DNA from: Neofusicoccum parvum
Lineage: Eukaryota > Ascomycota > Dothideomycetes > Botryosphaeriales > Botryosphaeriaceae
Assembly: GCA_020912385.1 (NCBI GenBank)
Contig: CP087215.1
Span: 1,302,001 to 1,366,000 of the forward strand
DNA: 64,000 nucleotides
Reading direction: 5' to 3'
Positions 1 to 10,648 of the stretch are shown one piece after another (the stretch's first letter is position 1; each line of letters begins with the position of its first letter). The position numbers were made by a program, and so were the translations under genes. Below the pieces are notes generated by a model. The model searched no databases. It was not told where the DNA came from and saw only the letters and a list, made by a program, of their open reading frames with translations.

Positions 1-1269
1 TTGAAACCTGAAGAGAAGGGAGACGAGCAGCTGAAATGTTCCGAGTTCTCTGACCATTCGGTCTCGCAGTATCGTCAACAGGATGATTCAGTCGCGAATT
101 CACGAGTCTCTGAGGGGCCTGCTCAACTTGAAGACAGTCACTTCCAAGACGATGAAAGACCTCGGCCTCCTCGAAGATCCTCTTATTCACCACCGTCACC
201 GCCACGATGCCACCGTGAAGGCTCCTGGGGCGTTCCTCCACCGCCGCCACCTCCACCTCCCCCGATAATATTCCAAGGCCATCTACCTCCTCCGCCTCCT
301 CCGCCTCCTCCATTCAACCGTGGTCCTATACATCGTCCTATCGCAGGAGCATACCCACCTCCACCTCCTCCCCCTCCTCCCCCACCTCCACCAATGTCGT
401 TGTGGGATGTACCCTCGCCAGCCTGCGTCCCGCCACCGCCACCGCCCCCTCCCATCAACATGGTCGGACCAGCTGCGCGTAAGCGACGTGGCGGCGTGAA
501 CGAACTGGAAATCGTCGAGTCCGCGTCCGACCTGCGTCCTCGCATGACATACAACAATGGGAACAACACCACCACACAGCCGCTGGAGCGCGTCGTGCGC
601 CTCCCAGCCGGCGGGCCCGCGCGCCGCGCAGCCCTGACGCACCACGCGGCCACCCCGTTCGACCTGAACACGCACCTCTGGCTGCTGCAGCACGGCGAGC
701 CCGACCGCTGGTATACGCGCCCGTCCTCAGCGCAGCTCCGCCGCTTCCGGCAACTGGCCGCGCTCGACGCGGGCGACGACGCCGCCACGCTCCTCAACGC
801 AACCTGCACCGCCAACGCACGCCCCGCCCCCGCCGACGTCGTGCGCATCGCGGCCGGCCCGGTCATGGGCGCGGCAGCCGCCGCCGCCGACGACGACGAC
901 GACATCGACGCCTTCCTGACCTTCTACATGGTCATCGAGGCGCCCCGCGCGGCGTCGCCGCCCGCGGACGACCGCCTCGACCACTTTGCCCCCTACCCGC
1001 CGGCCCCGCCCCTCGCCCCCGCCGGCTGCAGGGGCGAGGACCGCGTCTACCGCGTTGAGCGCGCCGGCAGCGCCGCCGCCTGCGCAGCCGCTGCGTACCA
1101 CAACGCCGCGCTGAGGGGCTGGAGCACGGTGTTTTGCTGCGCGGTGGCGGGCGAGGCGGAGTGGGCGGGGGTGCGCGCGGACGGGTTGAGGGGGTTTGAG
1201 AGGGTGAGGGGGGTGGATGGGTTGGTGGGTGGGGAGGGGAAGGGGGGTGGGTTGAAGGTTTGGTATTGA
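1..1269 (+). CDS. proline-rich protein, 3' part (5' end outside window)
   Basis: The reading frame is already open at the left edge and the first codon is TTG, so the true start lies upstream. The visible 422 residues begin with a polar, disordered segment. Four polyproline runs follow, of about 10, 9, 13 and 8 Pro, between residues 78 and 150. A more globular GC-rich half (residues ~155-370) has an Asp run near residue 300, and the tail is Gly-rich. Polyproline runs of this kind bind profilin, WW or SH3 domains in other proteins, but no FH2, WH1 or other named domain is visible, so the function is unknown. Codon use is strongly GC3-biased in the second half, which argues for real coding. Low-complexity shadow frames on the minus strand are not genes. 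Confidence 0.6.
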   Translation: MKPEEKGDEQLKCSEFSDHSVSQYRQQDDSVANSRVSEGPAQLEDSHFQDDERPRPPRRSSYSPPSPPRCHREGSWGVPPPPPPPPPPIIFQGHLPPPPPPPPPFNRGPIHRPIAGAYPPPPPPPPPPPPPMSLWDVPSPACVPPPPPPPPINMVGPAARKRRGGVNELEIVESASDLRPRMTYNNGNNTTTQPLERVVRLPAGGPARRAALTHHAATPFDLNTHLWLLQHGEPDRWYTRPSSAQLRRFRQLAALDAGDDAATLLNATCTANARPAPADVVRIAAGPVMGAAAAAADDDDDIDAFLTFYMVIEAPRAASPPADDRLDHFAPYPPAPPLAPAGCRGEDRVYRVERAGSAAACAAAAYHNAALRGWSTVFCCAVAGEAEWAGVRADGLRGFERVRGVDGLVGGEGKGGGLKVWY

Positions 1270-4200
1270 TTGGTGTTTGGGTGGGAAGGGGTTGGATGGG
1301 GAGGAGAAGTTGTTCTCTTGGTTGGTTTTTAGTGGGAAGAGGGGTTTTGAGGGTGATTGGAAACAGATGGGAGGGATCGTGTGGTGGTGTCCGAGAGAGG
1401 CCTCTCGGGCCTGGATTGATCTTTTCGGGCCGCTTTGATTAGGAGGGCTGTGTCCGCCACCAGTGAGATGTTGGCTACAAGCACCTTCTCGAGTCTAGAC
1501 ATAGTCTCGACGAGGGGTGGGTTGGTGAAAGAGCCAGTGATGTAGCAGTGGCAACCAGCCTCGCTTGTGGGAAACCGAGGTCGCTGGTGAGTGGACTTTC
1601 AGTCAGTGTGTTGTGCCACCTAAATTGCATGGAGTCTGATTCATTGGAGTTAGAGGCGTTCGTGTCAGGATGGACGGCAAGTTTGCGCTGGCCGCTGTTC
1701 AGGGGTGGGGAAGTGATGATCAGGGAGATTGGTGAGCTCAGCGTGTTCTCTCTCTTATTATCCTAAAGGGTGCTTGGAGCCCGAGTCTGTCGTTCCAGTC
1801 ATATCCACTCCTCGCTCTTCAGAAAGGATCGGGTAAGACGCTCCTGAGCTGAAACACGGGGAATCTCCTTATTGGATGTCAGGGCTGCTGAGAAGTGGTC
1901 AGCATCCTTTCAGTACTTTCATTTACCGCTTTTCGGCATATATCCTTTGGCTGCCAACTTAGAATCAATTCTTATTCCTACTCCCCACGTCTATCTCGAT
2001 CCTCTATCCCACTCAAGTGAATCTTTTCGGCCCCCTTGGCCAAGACCAATCAGGTATGAAACCCCCGTCACTCCGTCCCGCCTTGGCCGACTACGAAAAC
2101 CGCGCAACATCCTGATCTTTCCCTCTATGCCCGTTTGACGTCTTCGCGTATCCAGATATAGGCTCGCGAAAAGAAAGCTGAACCCCCTTTTACGTCATCG
2201 GTGTTGGCAGCTCGAATAGAATATGGATACGAGGATTGCGCTGCTGGCCTCAGGTAACACAGCATTTGCTCCCCTGTCATATCCCTACAATTGGGTCCTC
2301 CTCCGACCTCGATTACTGCCGACTACAGGGCCGACAGGAGATCGACGCTGCCCTATTCGACGCCTTGATTATTTGCGGGACGGATCAGCTTATTTGGGGG
2401 CTCCCTATCGCCAACGAACACTCAATACAGACCCGGCTATTGGGGGAGTAGGGGGATGAATGGATGGCCCGCGTCTCGTGATTCCACATTCTTGTCCTTC
2501 TGAGATACTGCAGCTGCACTGCAGTCTGCTCTCTGCAAGTGTCCACGAGCTCTCTCTGGATATGCATCGGACGGTTGTTGTTATCCAGCGCAGCGGCGTG
2601 ATGCAGGCGCAAAGGCAAGTCTGGGGAAGCCATTGCTATTGCTGCGCCCCATAATTATGTGCCTTTTGTACTTCCTGAAGGATTGCCCCCAGCTTGTGTC
2701 TCGCCCTGCTGTAGCAGCCCTGCTAGCATCATTTGCCTTTTCAGGGTAAGTCCGCGCAGTCGCTGCAAACTCGCTTACGCCCGACATGTGTGTCTACGGG
2801 CCGGAGCGACGGCTGCACAACATGCGTGTATACAGCGAGTCGATAGCCGATGCAGCCCGCCATATGTAGCACGGGTCGGCTCTTCGCATTCCGCGACGCT
2901 TCGTCAAGTTTGCAACACACAAAGAAGCAGGAGGGGGCAAAGAGTTCCGGGTGCAACATCACCGGTATCTGTAATCCATGCCTCCAACATCCACGCAACC
3001 GCAGCGCGACAGGGCAGACCTCACTCCCGCCTTATCTTACTTCTAAATGGAGAATGTCTCGGCGCCAACCAACGTCGCCTCACTTCCGAGAGCTCCTCCG
3101 GCCGGTCACGCTACACAACGCGCGCGTGTACCCATTTACATCCCACGTACACGCCCTGCCGTCATGTGTCCGCAGCTCGAGCCTATTGCAGCCGCACCGT
3201 CCGCGCTGGGCCAACCTAGCTGGAGGGCATCCCATGCGCGCGGCCGCACGCGTAATCCCACATTGGCTGTCCGTTTTCGCTGCACCTCCGCCCCGCTATA
3301 GCGTGCGCGAGCGAGAGGGCCGGGCATGCAAGCATACGCGAGAAAGAGAGAGAGAAAAGTACCGCACGTCGCTCACGCGGCGGGCCTCCGGCGCCGTGCG
3401 CTTGGTACGTGGACGTTCTCCGTGTCCCTTCGTCCGTCACCTTGTTCCTCCTCTTTCCCTTTCCTCTCTTCTCCTCGGATGTTGGCGCGTCCCTTTTGGC
3501 ATTTGTCAGCGTGGCTCCTGGGTGGGTCGCCGCGCGAGCTCTGACGATGCGGTCAGCGTCGTGGGGTCGTATAAGCCGGATTGCGTACGCGCTTAGTTGT
3601 GATGATCCACATGTGCGATGGCGATTGCTGTTTGCGTGCTGTTTGCGCGTCGGATAACGTGAGGATGGATGCATTGCTTGAGCAGAGAAGGTGCACGGAG
3701 GTTGTCGGGGTGACAGCATTGCGCAAGGTGGACATCCTGTATCGGATTTGAGCTGGTGGTACATCCAAACCCCCCAGCCTACAAGTAATCATAAGTGAGT
3801 GGACCCGGCATGAACCACGTCTGCGGAGACGTGGTCAGCGCGGAGACAATAGTACATTTGAATAGGACAATCAGGTTTTGATATCGGGGGTTGAAGCACT
3901 TAAATTTGCTAATTAAGGCTAGCCGACAAAGTTCTTCAGTCTCCTAGGCAAATTCGTCTTTGGTTTGAGCTTTTTGACAAGTATTCTTGGTTTCAGACTT
4001 TTCCTAGCGAGAGGTAGAAAATTGAAGGTGATTTGGCTTTGAAAAAAACAAATTAACAGGGCGAAGATCAAAAAATGAAAGACCATAGAATGCAATGCCA
4101 GGCGAGAGGCAACAAGTGCTTAGGTTATGGTAGACATGGAAAGCAACACTCCAAATGTAAGAACTGCTGTAGAAAAGAGTATGTGGAGACTCAATTTAAA

Positions 4201-4649
4201 CGTATTGGAGTCCGCAAACAAGGAAACTTCGAGAATAACTCGCGTAAACCGTCAGACACAACACTCGCTGGTACCACCATCAAAAGGCCGCTCAAATATC
4301 CTCGCCTGCACCAGCTCAAATCTAGCTACTACCCCTCAGGATTGTCAGCCAATCTCTTATGCCCCTATTGTTTCCTGTCAAGAGCGCGAGAAGCGCAAGG
4401 ACAAGACGGATACCACGGGATTCCATGCCGGTCTGCTTTTCTTTCCGATGCCCATATCCTTGGCTTTCTTTTTATCCTTGCGCTTGTCCCTCCAGATTCG
4501 AATTGCAGAGTATTGTGGACTGTCCCGTCTTCGGCCCCACCAAGTACGTTCATCCTGGGTGTACCACCTGACATGTGTTATAACCAGTCAGCAAGCGGGA
4601 TTGACTCGAAGGCAGTCCCTCAGCAGTGAAGGTGGAATTGCGGATCGAC
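1270..4649. other. gene-free stretch
   Basis: This stretch lies between the proline-rich gene and the F-box-like gene. Its ORFs are short, overlap on both strands and have unnatural composition. It includes pyrimidine-rich patches (about 3410-3480), a short GA microsatellite near 3345-3355 and an AT-richer part at 3840-4080. I see no RNA gene or transposon ends. Confidence 0.5.
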
Positions 4650-5813
4650 TTACGGATAGATCGCCGGATCCAGTTTGGCCTGGTCAAAGATCTTGCGGTC
4701 AAACTCGACCAGCGGCGCCGGGTGGCTCAAGCGAGTCTCCAGGCGGTTGCTTCTCGAGCCATTGGCGATCAACTTCGCCGCCTCGTTAGCGCTGTGGAAG
4801 AGGCGTATGTCGCTCTCGTCGTCGGGGCCGAGACTCTCGTCCAGCCCGGTCACTTCCTCGTCCCAGAGGTACACCATCGTCCAAGCGTGGCTGCCGTGGA
4901 AACGTCTGGGGCCTTTCATGCAGAGACAGGCCTTGGGGAGGAGCTCATAGACCTTGGAGAATACCATTCGGCTCAGCTCGGTAGTGACCCGGTTGAAGTA
5001 CTGGGCGAGGAAGACGAGCGTGCATTTGAAACTTCGAAGGTCGTGGCAATGACGAACAAGACGAAATACGGGACCATAACGGCTGATCATATCATGGTAT
5101 GTGTCGTTGGGGTATTTTATAAAGTCAACGGACAACCTGCGGATCCGGCTCAAGATGAGCACCAAGGACGGCTGAAAAATAGGCGGTAGATAGGTCTTCT
5201 CGTGGATTTTCTGGAGCTTTTGGGCAGGACAATACATGTCGATCGAGAAATCAATCCTGCGGAAGAAAACGGGGATCACCTCTGCGGCGATTTGGCGGTT
5301 CGTGAGAAGGAGGTTTAGCGGCACGCCTTGCCGGTTTCGCTGAGTGTGGAATTTGGGGGTTTCGCCTGCGCTGAGACTGCTGGACACATAAATTGTGAAA
5401 GGTCTGTATGTAATGAGTTGGGAGTAAACTTCCTCACGAATCTCCACTGGCAGGGTGAGAAACGTTTGCGACTGGACTCGAGGCGACCCTAGGGTAGCCT
5501 TCTGAATCCGCCGGACAGCTTTGCGGAGCCTGTACCTAGGGCGCTTCTGATTTCCTGTTCCGGAACCCGACAGTGGCACTTCTAGGCTACCAGGATCCTC
5601 TGAGCCAGTAGAGGTCTTTGAGCCAGTAGAGGTCTTTGACCCGTCAGGGTTGTTTGATCCATTAGGAGAGTTTGAGTTGAATCCGTCCAACGTGGCCTGG
5701 AGAGGTCTGGCAGTGATTATTGGAGCGTCCCAATTGAAAAATTGGCTTCCGAAATTTCGATTCGTACGATGCTCAAACTTGCCATCCTCGAGTTCGAATT
5801 TGACTGCAGCCAT
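4650..5813 (-). CDS. F-box-like hypothetical protein
   Basis: Single-exon gene of 387 aa starting at an ATG. Residues 118-134 carry the Leu-Pro-x-Glu-Ile-Arg pattern that opens the F-box-like domain of many fungal proteins of unknown function (compare '2EXR' and F-box-like families). The rest, about 135-340, alternates hydrophobic and basic stretches as in those proteins. The N-terminal ~110 residues are polar and low in complexity, with an in-frame six-residue duplication around residues 59-71. If it is an F-box protein it would bind Skp1 in an SCF ubiquitin ligase, but that is inference from the short motif only. No intron is needed. Confidence 0.7.
   Translation of the reverse strand: MAAVKFELEDGKFEHRTNRNFGSQFFNWDAPIITARPLQATLDGFNSNSPNGSNNPDGSKTSTGSKTSTGSEDPGSLEVPLSGSGTGNQKRPRYRLRKAVRRIQKATLGSPRVQSQTFLTLPVEIREEVYSQLITYRPFTIYVSSSLSAGETPKFHTQRNRQGVPLNLLLTNRQIAAEVIPVFFRRIDFSIDMYCPAQKLQKIHEKTYLPPIFQPSLVLILSRIRRLSVDFIKYPNDTYHDMISRYGPVFRLVRHCHDLRSFKCTLVFLAQYFNRVTTELSRMVFSKVYELLPKACLCMKGPRRFHGSHAWTMVYLWDEEVTGLDESLGPDDESDIRLFHSANEAAKLIANGSRSNRLETRLSHPAPLVEFDRKIFDQAKLDPAIYP
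5602..5637. repeat. 18-bp tandem duplication inside the F-box-like gene
   Basis: Two perfect 18-bp units lie head to tail (5602-5619 and 5620-5637). The unit is six codons long, so the duplication keeps the frame and adds a repeated Ser/Thr/Gly-rich hexapeptide to the disordered N terminus. It is likely length-variable between strains. Confidence 0.8.
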
Positions 5814-6456
5814 TTGGATAAAGACTAGAACGAGCGAGCACCATCCGAGACGGGCAAGTTGCGGGTGTGCTGATGAGTAAAAGTGAGGGGAATCTCCAAC
5901 AAGAAAATATTTATGAGCAGCAAAGTGTTGTGAATGTGGGACCGAACCATGGTTGGGATGTCAACAGAAATCGCAACAGGGTCTAAGGAGAGCACTATGG
6001 GTGGGTTATGCATGGAGAACCGAGTTTCAACCCAACCTAGAATCATACCTGACTTTAGAGGGTTGAAGCATTCGTCCAGATAGCTTTGGTGCATATTCCG
6101 AAGGATATTTGCATCCAGATGAATGCTCCATCCCCACTGGCTAGAACGTCCCTCTCGGCACTACTTTGCGCCCCCTTCAAACCACTTCAATGCCGACTAT
6201 GAAGCTTGAGAGTCCTGCTCCTTTCAGCATACACTCCGGCCCAGCTGGAAGAACGAATCACCAGCGCTGTTGAGCTGAAAGTAATTAAATAAAGTCTATT
6301 GTACCGGTGACTTAGAGGAAGTTACCACCAGTCGCAAGTCTATCCGGACCATCCAGGAGGTCGCATGCAAACAAGAAAGCTTCTTCCGATCAGTCAGCAA
6401 ACCAAGGTACCTTCCCAACGCCCGCTTACCTCCATCATCCCTAGACACTCGTATTC
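5814..6456. other. gene-free stretch between two minus-strand genes
   Basis: It contains the 5' flank of the F-box-like gene and the 3' flank of the HD-domain gene. Nothing else is recognisable. Confidence 0.4.
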
Positions 6457-7371
6457 TCATGACACACTCTTCCTGTCGCCGCCCCAAGATGGCTCCTTGC
6501 CCACCTTCTTCCAGAACTGCCTCCGCTCCTCAAACACCTGCTCAGCCCAATCCTTGATCTCGGGCAGCACGATCTTGGTGGCCACCCAGGTGAACTCGCC
6601 GACATCCAGCCTGCCCTCCTGGCCACGCTCGTACTCCATCATCTGCAGCAGCAGCTCCATCTTGTCGATGTCGTGCACGTACTTGGCCTCCAGCGTCTCG
6701 TTGTCCTCGTATTCCTGCCACACCTTGCGGATCTCAGCGCCGCTCAGCCCGCCGCCGACATTGCCCAGCAGCCTCTTGCACAGGTAGTCCATCGTCTCGG
6801 ACTCCCTCCGCGACTTCTCCTCCTTCGAGATGGGATCGACGGGCGTGATGTCGCCGACCAGCGACTCGGCCATGTCGTGGATGAGGGCCATCTTGGTGCA
6901 GTGCGGGATGTTGACGCGCGACGACAGCGAGGGCGGGGCCAGCATGGTCAGGATGGACATGCGGTACATGTGGTCGGAGATGGACTCGCCGTGGACGATG
7001 CCGAAGCGGCGCCAACCCTCGCGCTTGGTGGTCTTGAGGCGCTCGAGGAGGTGGAAAAAGGGGAGCGGCGAGTCGCTGTCGGGGACGGGGCGCTGGGGGA
7101 GCTCGGAGAGCACTGTGCGGGCGTGTCAGCACGGCTTTCGGGGTGTGGCACAGCGAGGAGTCCCTAACCGTAAAGGCAGGCTCTGCTTCGGTTTCACCGC
7201 AGTCCAAACATACCGGATTCTGGAGACCAGCGCGTCTCCGGAACGTCATTCTCGGAGATGATGCCTGACGTGGGCTCTGGAGCAAGGTTCAGCGACGCAT
7301 CTCACGAGCTTTCCGCGGCGGTAAGGCTCACTGGGAGAGTCATTTGTCTCAGGCGCATTGGGGGGAGCCAT
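6457..7371 (-). CDS. HD-domain 5'-deoxynucleotidase-like protein (HDDC2/YfbR family)
   Basis: Three exons on the minus strand: 7332-7371, 7214-7276 and 6457-7112, giving 252 aa. Introns of 55 and 101 nt have GTGAGC and GTATGT donors and CAG acceptors, and the frame is continuous across both. The HD metal-binding set is visible: His82 in a Ser-Asp-His context, His113-Asp114, and a late Asp near residue 188 in a His-Asp-Ile-Asp-Lys context. Size and motif order match yeast Ygk1/YBR242W and human HDDC2, which remove phosphate from deoxynucleoside 5'-monophosphates. The exact substrate here is inferred from the family. It is transcribed divergently from the HAUS6-like gene. The start ATG was chosen because it opens the only frame that splices cleanly into the domain. 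Confidence 0.88.
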
Positions 7372-7782
7372 GGCGGTTGCTGCGCGGGGTCGCAAGAGGT
7401 GGCGGGCCGGTTGGAGCGAGGGGGGAGAAGGGTGGCGCGGTCGGACAGGAGGCGGGCGGGTTATAAAGGCAGCAGGGGAGATTGGCGGGTGAGGTGTGGA
7501 GAGTTTGTTGTTGTGCGGTGTCTGGCAGAAAGAAGCGGCGGCCGCTGGGAAGGACAGGGATGGTGCTGGGAGCGGCGCCGCCCGCCGTCATCGTGCTTGC
7601 CGAGCGGCGATTGGCCGGCCAGGCCCGCGCGCGTCAGGGCGTCAGGGCGTCAGGGCGCCAGGGCCACAGCGCCTGCGGCCACAGCGCCCAAGCCGTCGCC
7701 GTTGCTGGGCCCGCATCGCGACCAAACACAGACGCGCCCCTCTGCTCGCTGGCTGCGCGTGTCCATGCGACCACCCTGAAGC
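7372..7782. promoter_or_regulatory. shared divergent promoter region
   Basis: 411 bp separate the start codons of the HD-domain gene (left, minus) and the HAUS6-like gene (right, plus). The right half is GC-rich with short direct repeats of the type GTCAGGGC around 7635-7665. No TATA box is obvious. Confidence 0.45.
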
Positions 7783-10228
7783 ATGTCGCGCCCGCTGTCC
7801 AGCCACAGCTCGCAGGCCCAGGCCCCCGCCCTCGCCGTCGCCAAATCCCTCAATCTGAAGGGCTGCTCGCATCAGCTGTCCAGCACCGCCCTGTTCGTGA
7901 CGAATCTGCGTCTGCTCGACTTCGATCTGTACGAGGACTGGCCCGAGATTGCTGTCCACACTTTTGCAACCAGAGATGCCCAGCAGAACCAGAAGAAGCG
8001 CATCCAGTGCACCGAGTGGGCCCTTTATCGCCTGTTCGAGCTGTGGGACCCGGACGAGACGCGCGAGGTACACATGTCCCGAGTCTCTGCCCTGCTTCGC
8101 GTGCTCATGCTTCTGCCAGAAACTGTCGCCCTTCTTCCCGCCCCTCGAGCCTCTCCAGTCGCTGAACCTGCGCGGCGCACTCTACCGCTGCCTCAATGAC
8201 CTCAAGAAGAATGGCGTGCTGGGTCGGGAGACGGTCTTGCGCAAGACCATGCTGGACGAGTGTAAGGGGGACAAATTCATGGAAATTCTGGTCGTCTTTT
8301 CCACAGCAGTCGTGAAGAAGAAGCTGTCGGGCCGCAAATTGAGGCGCAAGAATGTGCCAGTCGCTCGCCAATACGCAACAGCAACCGCGCTCAGTGTTCC
8401 TCAGCAGGCCTCCCTCTTACCGCTCGCAATCGCCCACAAGGTCGCCCTCACAAATGTCTTGAGACGGAGAGACGATATGAGAGAGAGATACATGGACTTC
8501 GGGGACTTGTTGGAGCAGAAGAGCCAGGAAGCTATGGACAGGAACGAAAAGTGCGGAGAGGTCTTGGAGACCCTCGAGGAATCGCAGAAGGACCTTCCCG
8601 ATGCTGCGTCCATCAAGCGCGTCCTGCATGACAATTGGCTGGGTAACCCAGAGTGGATCGAAGTCATGGTGCAGGGGGATCAGCCGGAGTCCGACAACAA
8701 CATGTTCCAGATGCAGTTTGCGGATATCTGGCAGCGCGTACAGCTTGGCCAGGAGATTGAGGAGGAAGTCTCGCAGCATCACAGTCTTTTGCAGGATTTG
8801 GAAGCGAGAGTCCAGGATCAAGAACAGAGGTTGTCCCGTTGGCAGGCTTTTCATGATAAGATTCAAGAGTCACTCTCCAAGGAACCTCCACCAGAGCCTT
8901 CGAAGACCAGGAACTCGTCGGTCAACTTCAGGTTTGATTCCCATCAGGATCTGCGACTTGGCCGAGCACAGGACACAGAAGAGGACCATTACAACCCCAT
9001 ACCATCTGACTTGTCACAAAATTACGAATCTATTCTAGCCGACATGCGGGACAACTTAGCAGAAGTTTCTAAAGTCAAGTCGAGCAGGCCTCCGCCTAAA
9101 TTCGTACACAAGCCCAAGCCCTCCAGCATCCCGATGCAACCGGCAGCCCAGAGGCCGGCTTTCACTTCAAGACCCAAAGCAAAACCAGAACCTGTAGAAC
9201 CCCCTTCGCCGGAGCCTGAGAAATCGTCTCAGCCCTCTTTTGATCGGCCTGTGTCGCCAGACTGGTTCTCTCCACTTGGAAAATCACAGGTCCCTACTAC
9301 TGCCCCAGACTACGAGAGGGACGAGCCTACCCGGGGTCCTTCACCCGCACCGTCAAAATCAACCTTTGACGACAACCGCAGCATCCTCGAGCAGTACATC
9401 TCAGACCCAGAAGAGGAAGACCAGCCCGCAGCTCCAAAATCACCTCAAGCCACTAGAGCGCCCGCATCGCCCAACCGCCGCTCCCCCTCCCCCTCCCCCT
9501 CCATACCGTCCTCGCCACCCAACCCCGAAGACATGCTCGCCGAGCAAATCCTCGCCGGCATCGATGCCGCCAGCCCCTCACCGGTCAAGCATCCCCACCA
9601 CCAACCGCGCCGCTCCCTCACCCTCATGGAGCGCACGCGCCTCACCATGGAAGGCCACACCACGTCCCCGGCCAAGCCGGCCCCCACCCCGCGCTCCATC
9701 CCGCCCGAGGAGGCCGCCAAAGCCGCCGCCACCGCCGCCCTCATCGAACGCACCCGCCAGACCATGCTCGCCATGGCCGACCGCGCCCCGGCCCCCGCCC
9801 CAACCGCCAAACCCGGCGGCCGCGCGCGCTCGAACAGCAAGCGCGCCGCCGGCGGAGGGCGGCGCCCCAGCTTGTTCCCGCCGAACCCGTGGGAAACCGG
9901 GCGCAAGGTGTCGCCGCTGTTCGAGGAGTGGGCGGACCGGGTCGCGGCGGAGGAGGAGGCGGAGAGGGGTGGCGGTGTGGTCGAGGGCAGGGCGACGCCG
10001 CGCGACAAGCTGTTCGAGGAGGATGTGGACGAGACGAGCGTGTTCAGGAGCAGGCCGAAGATCGCGGCCAGCCCGCTGCTGGCGCCGGATGAGGACGGGG
10101 CGTCGGATGGGGTGAGCGAGTTGGGGGGTGTGGAGGTGTTTGAGGATGCCGAGGAGGAGTATGGGTTTGAGGATGCGGAGGAGAGTTTTGAGGGGGAGAG
10201 TAGTCCGTTGAGGGGGAAGGGGCGGTAG
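7783..10228 (+). CDS. HAUS augmin-like complex subunit 6
   Basis: Two exons, 7783-8067 and 8120-10228, give 797 aa. The 52-nt intron has a GTACAC donor and CAG acceptor and falls inside a conserved block. Residues ~15-230 look like the HAUS6 N-terminal domain: a Phe-Val-Thr-Asn-Leu start, a Thr-Glu-Trp-x-Leu-Tyr-x-Leu-Phe helix, then a Leu-Asn-Leu-Arg-Gly-Ala-Leu segment followed by a Lys/Arg-rich region. A coiled coil follows at about 290-350. The C-terminal half is disordered, rich in Pro, Ser and Ala, with repeated Met-Glu-Arg-Thr-Arg-like segments, and ends acidic. In animals, plants and Aspergillus, augmin recruits gamma-tubulin to existing spindle microtubules for branching nucleation. 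Assignment rests on recalled N-terminal similarity, so the subunit number is slightly less sure than the family. Confidence 0.82.
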
Positions 10229-10648
10229 AGGGTTTATGGGGGTGAGGGGGTTGAGTGGCGTTTTTTGGGTGTTGGAATAAGGGCTACATTAGTTGGAGCG
10301 TTCGTCTAGATGTGAAAGTGTAGTGAAAGGAATACTAAACCTATCCGGATGAATGCTTCAACTCCGGACGAGAGAACGGCCCTGTGACTTCACAAGCACG
10401 CACATATCACAGTCGAGATCTTTCATCTAGCGGTATTGGAAGGATTATTATGATTAAGCATCCCTATAGCACATTGACCGTATGCAGCCGCCTCTAAAAG
10501 GCCATGCGTCGCGCTAACCCCAAAACAGCAGCATTGCTCCCGAGGTGAGCAACTTTCCACACCACCCTACATATCTTCTCTCATCTATCATATCTTGCAT
10601 CTAGAATATATGCACCATCCTTCCCTCGTTTCGTTACGTGTCTGTCGT
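10229..10648. other. convergent intergenic region
   Basis: Region between the 3' ends of the HAUS6-like gene (plus) and the SnoaL-like gene (minus). It is AT-richer than the flanks and presumably holds both polyadenylation signals. No gene is seen. Confidence 0.45.

Noticed and set aside
183..905. 240-codon minus-strand Gly-rich ORF
   Set aside because: It is the complement of the polyproline tract of the first gene.
4075..4629. 184-codon ORF beside the F-box-like gene
   Set aside because: Cys/Lys-rich start looked like a zinc protein, but spacing is irregular, and a second overlapping frame of equal length suggests chance.
9240..10115. 291-codon ORF inside the HAUS6 gene
   Set aside because: It is a +1 shadow of the Pro/Ser-rich C-terminal half and is almost only Pro, Arg, Ser and Ala.
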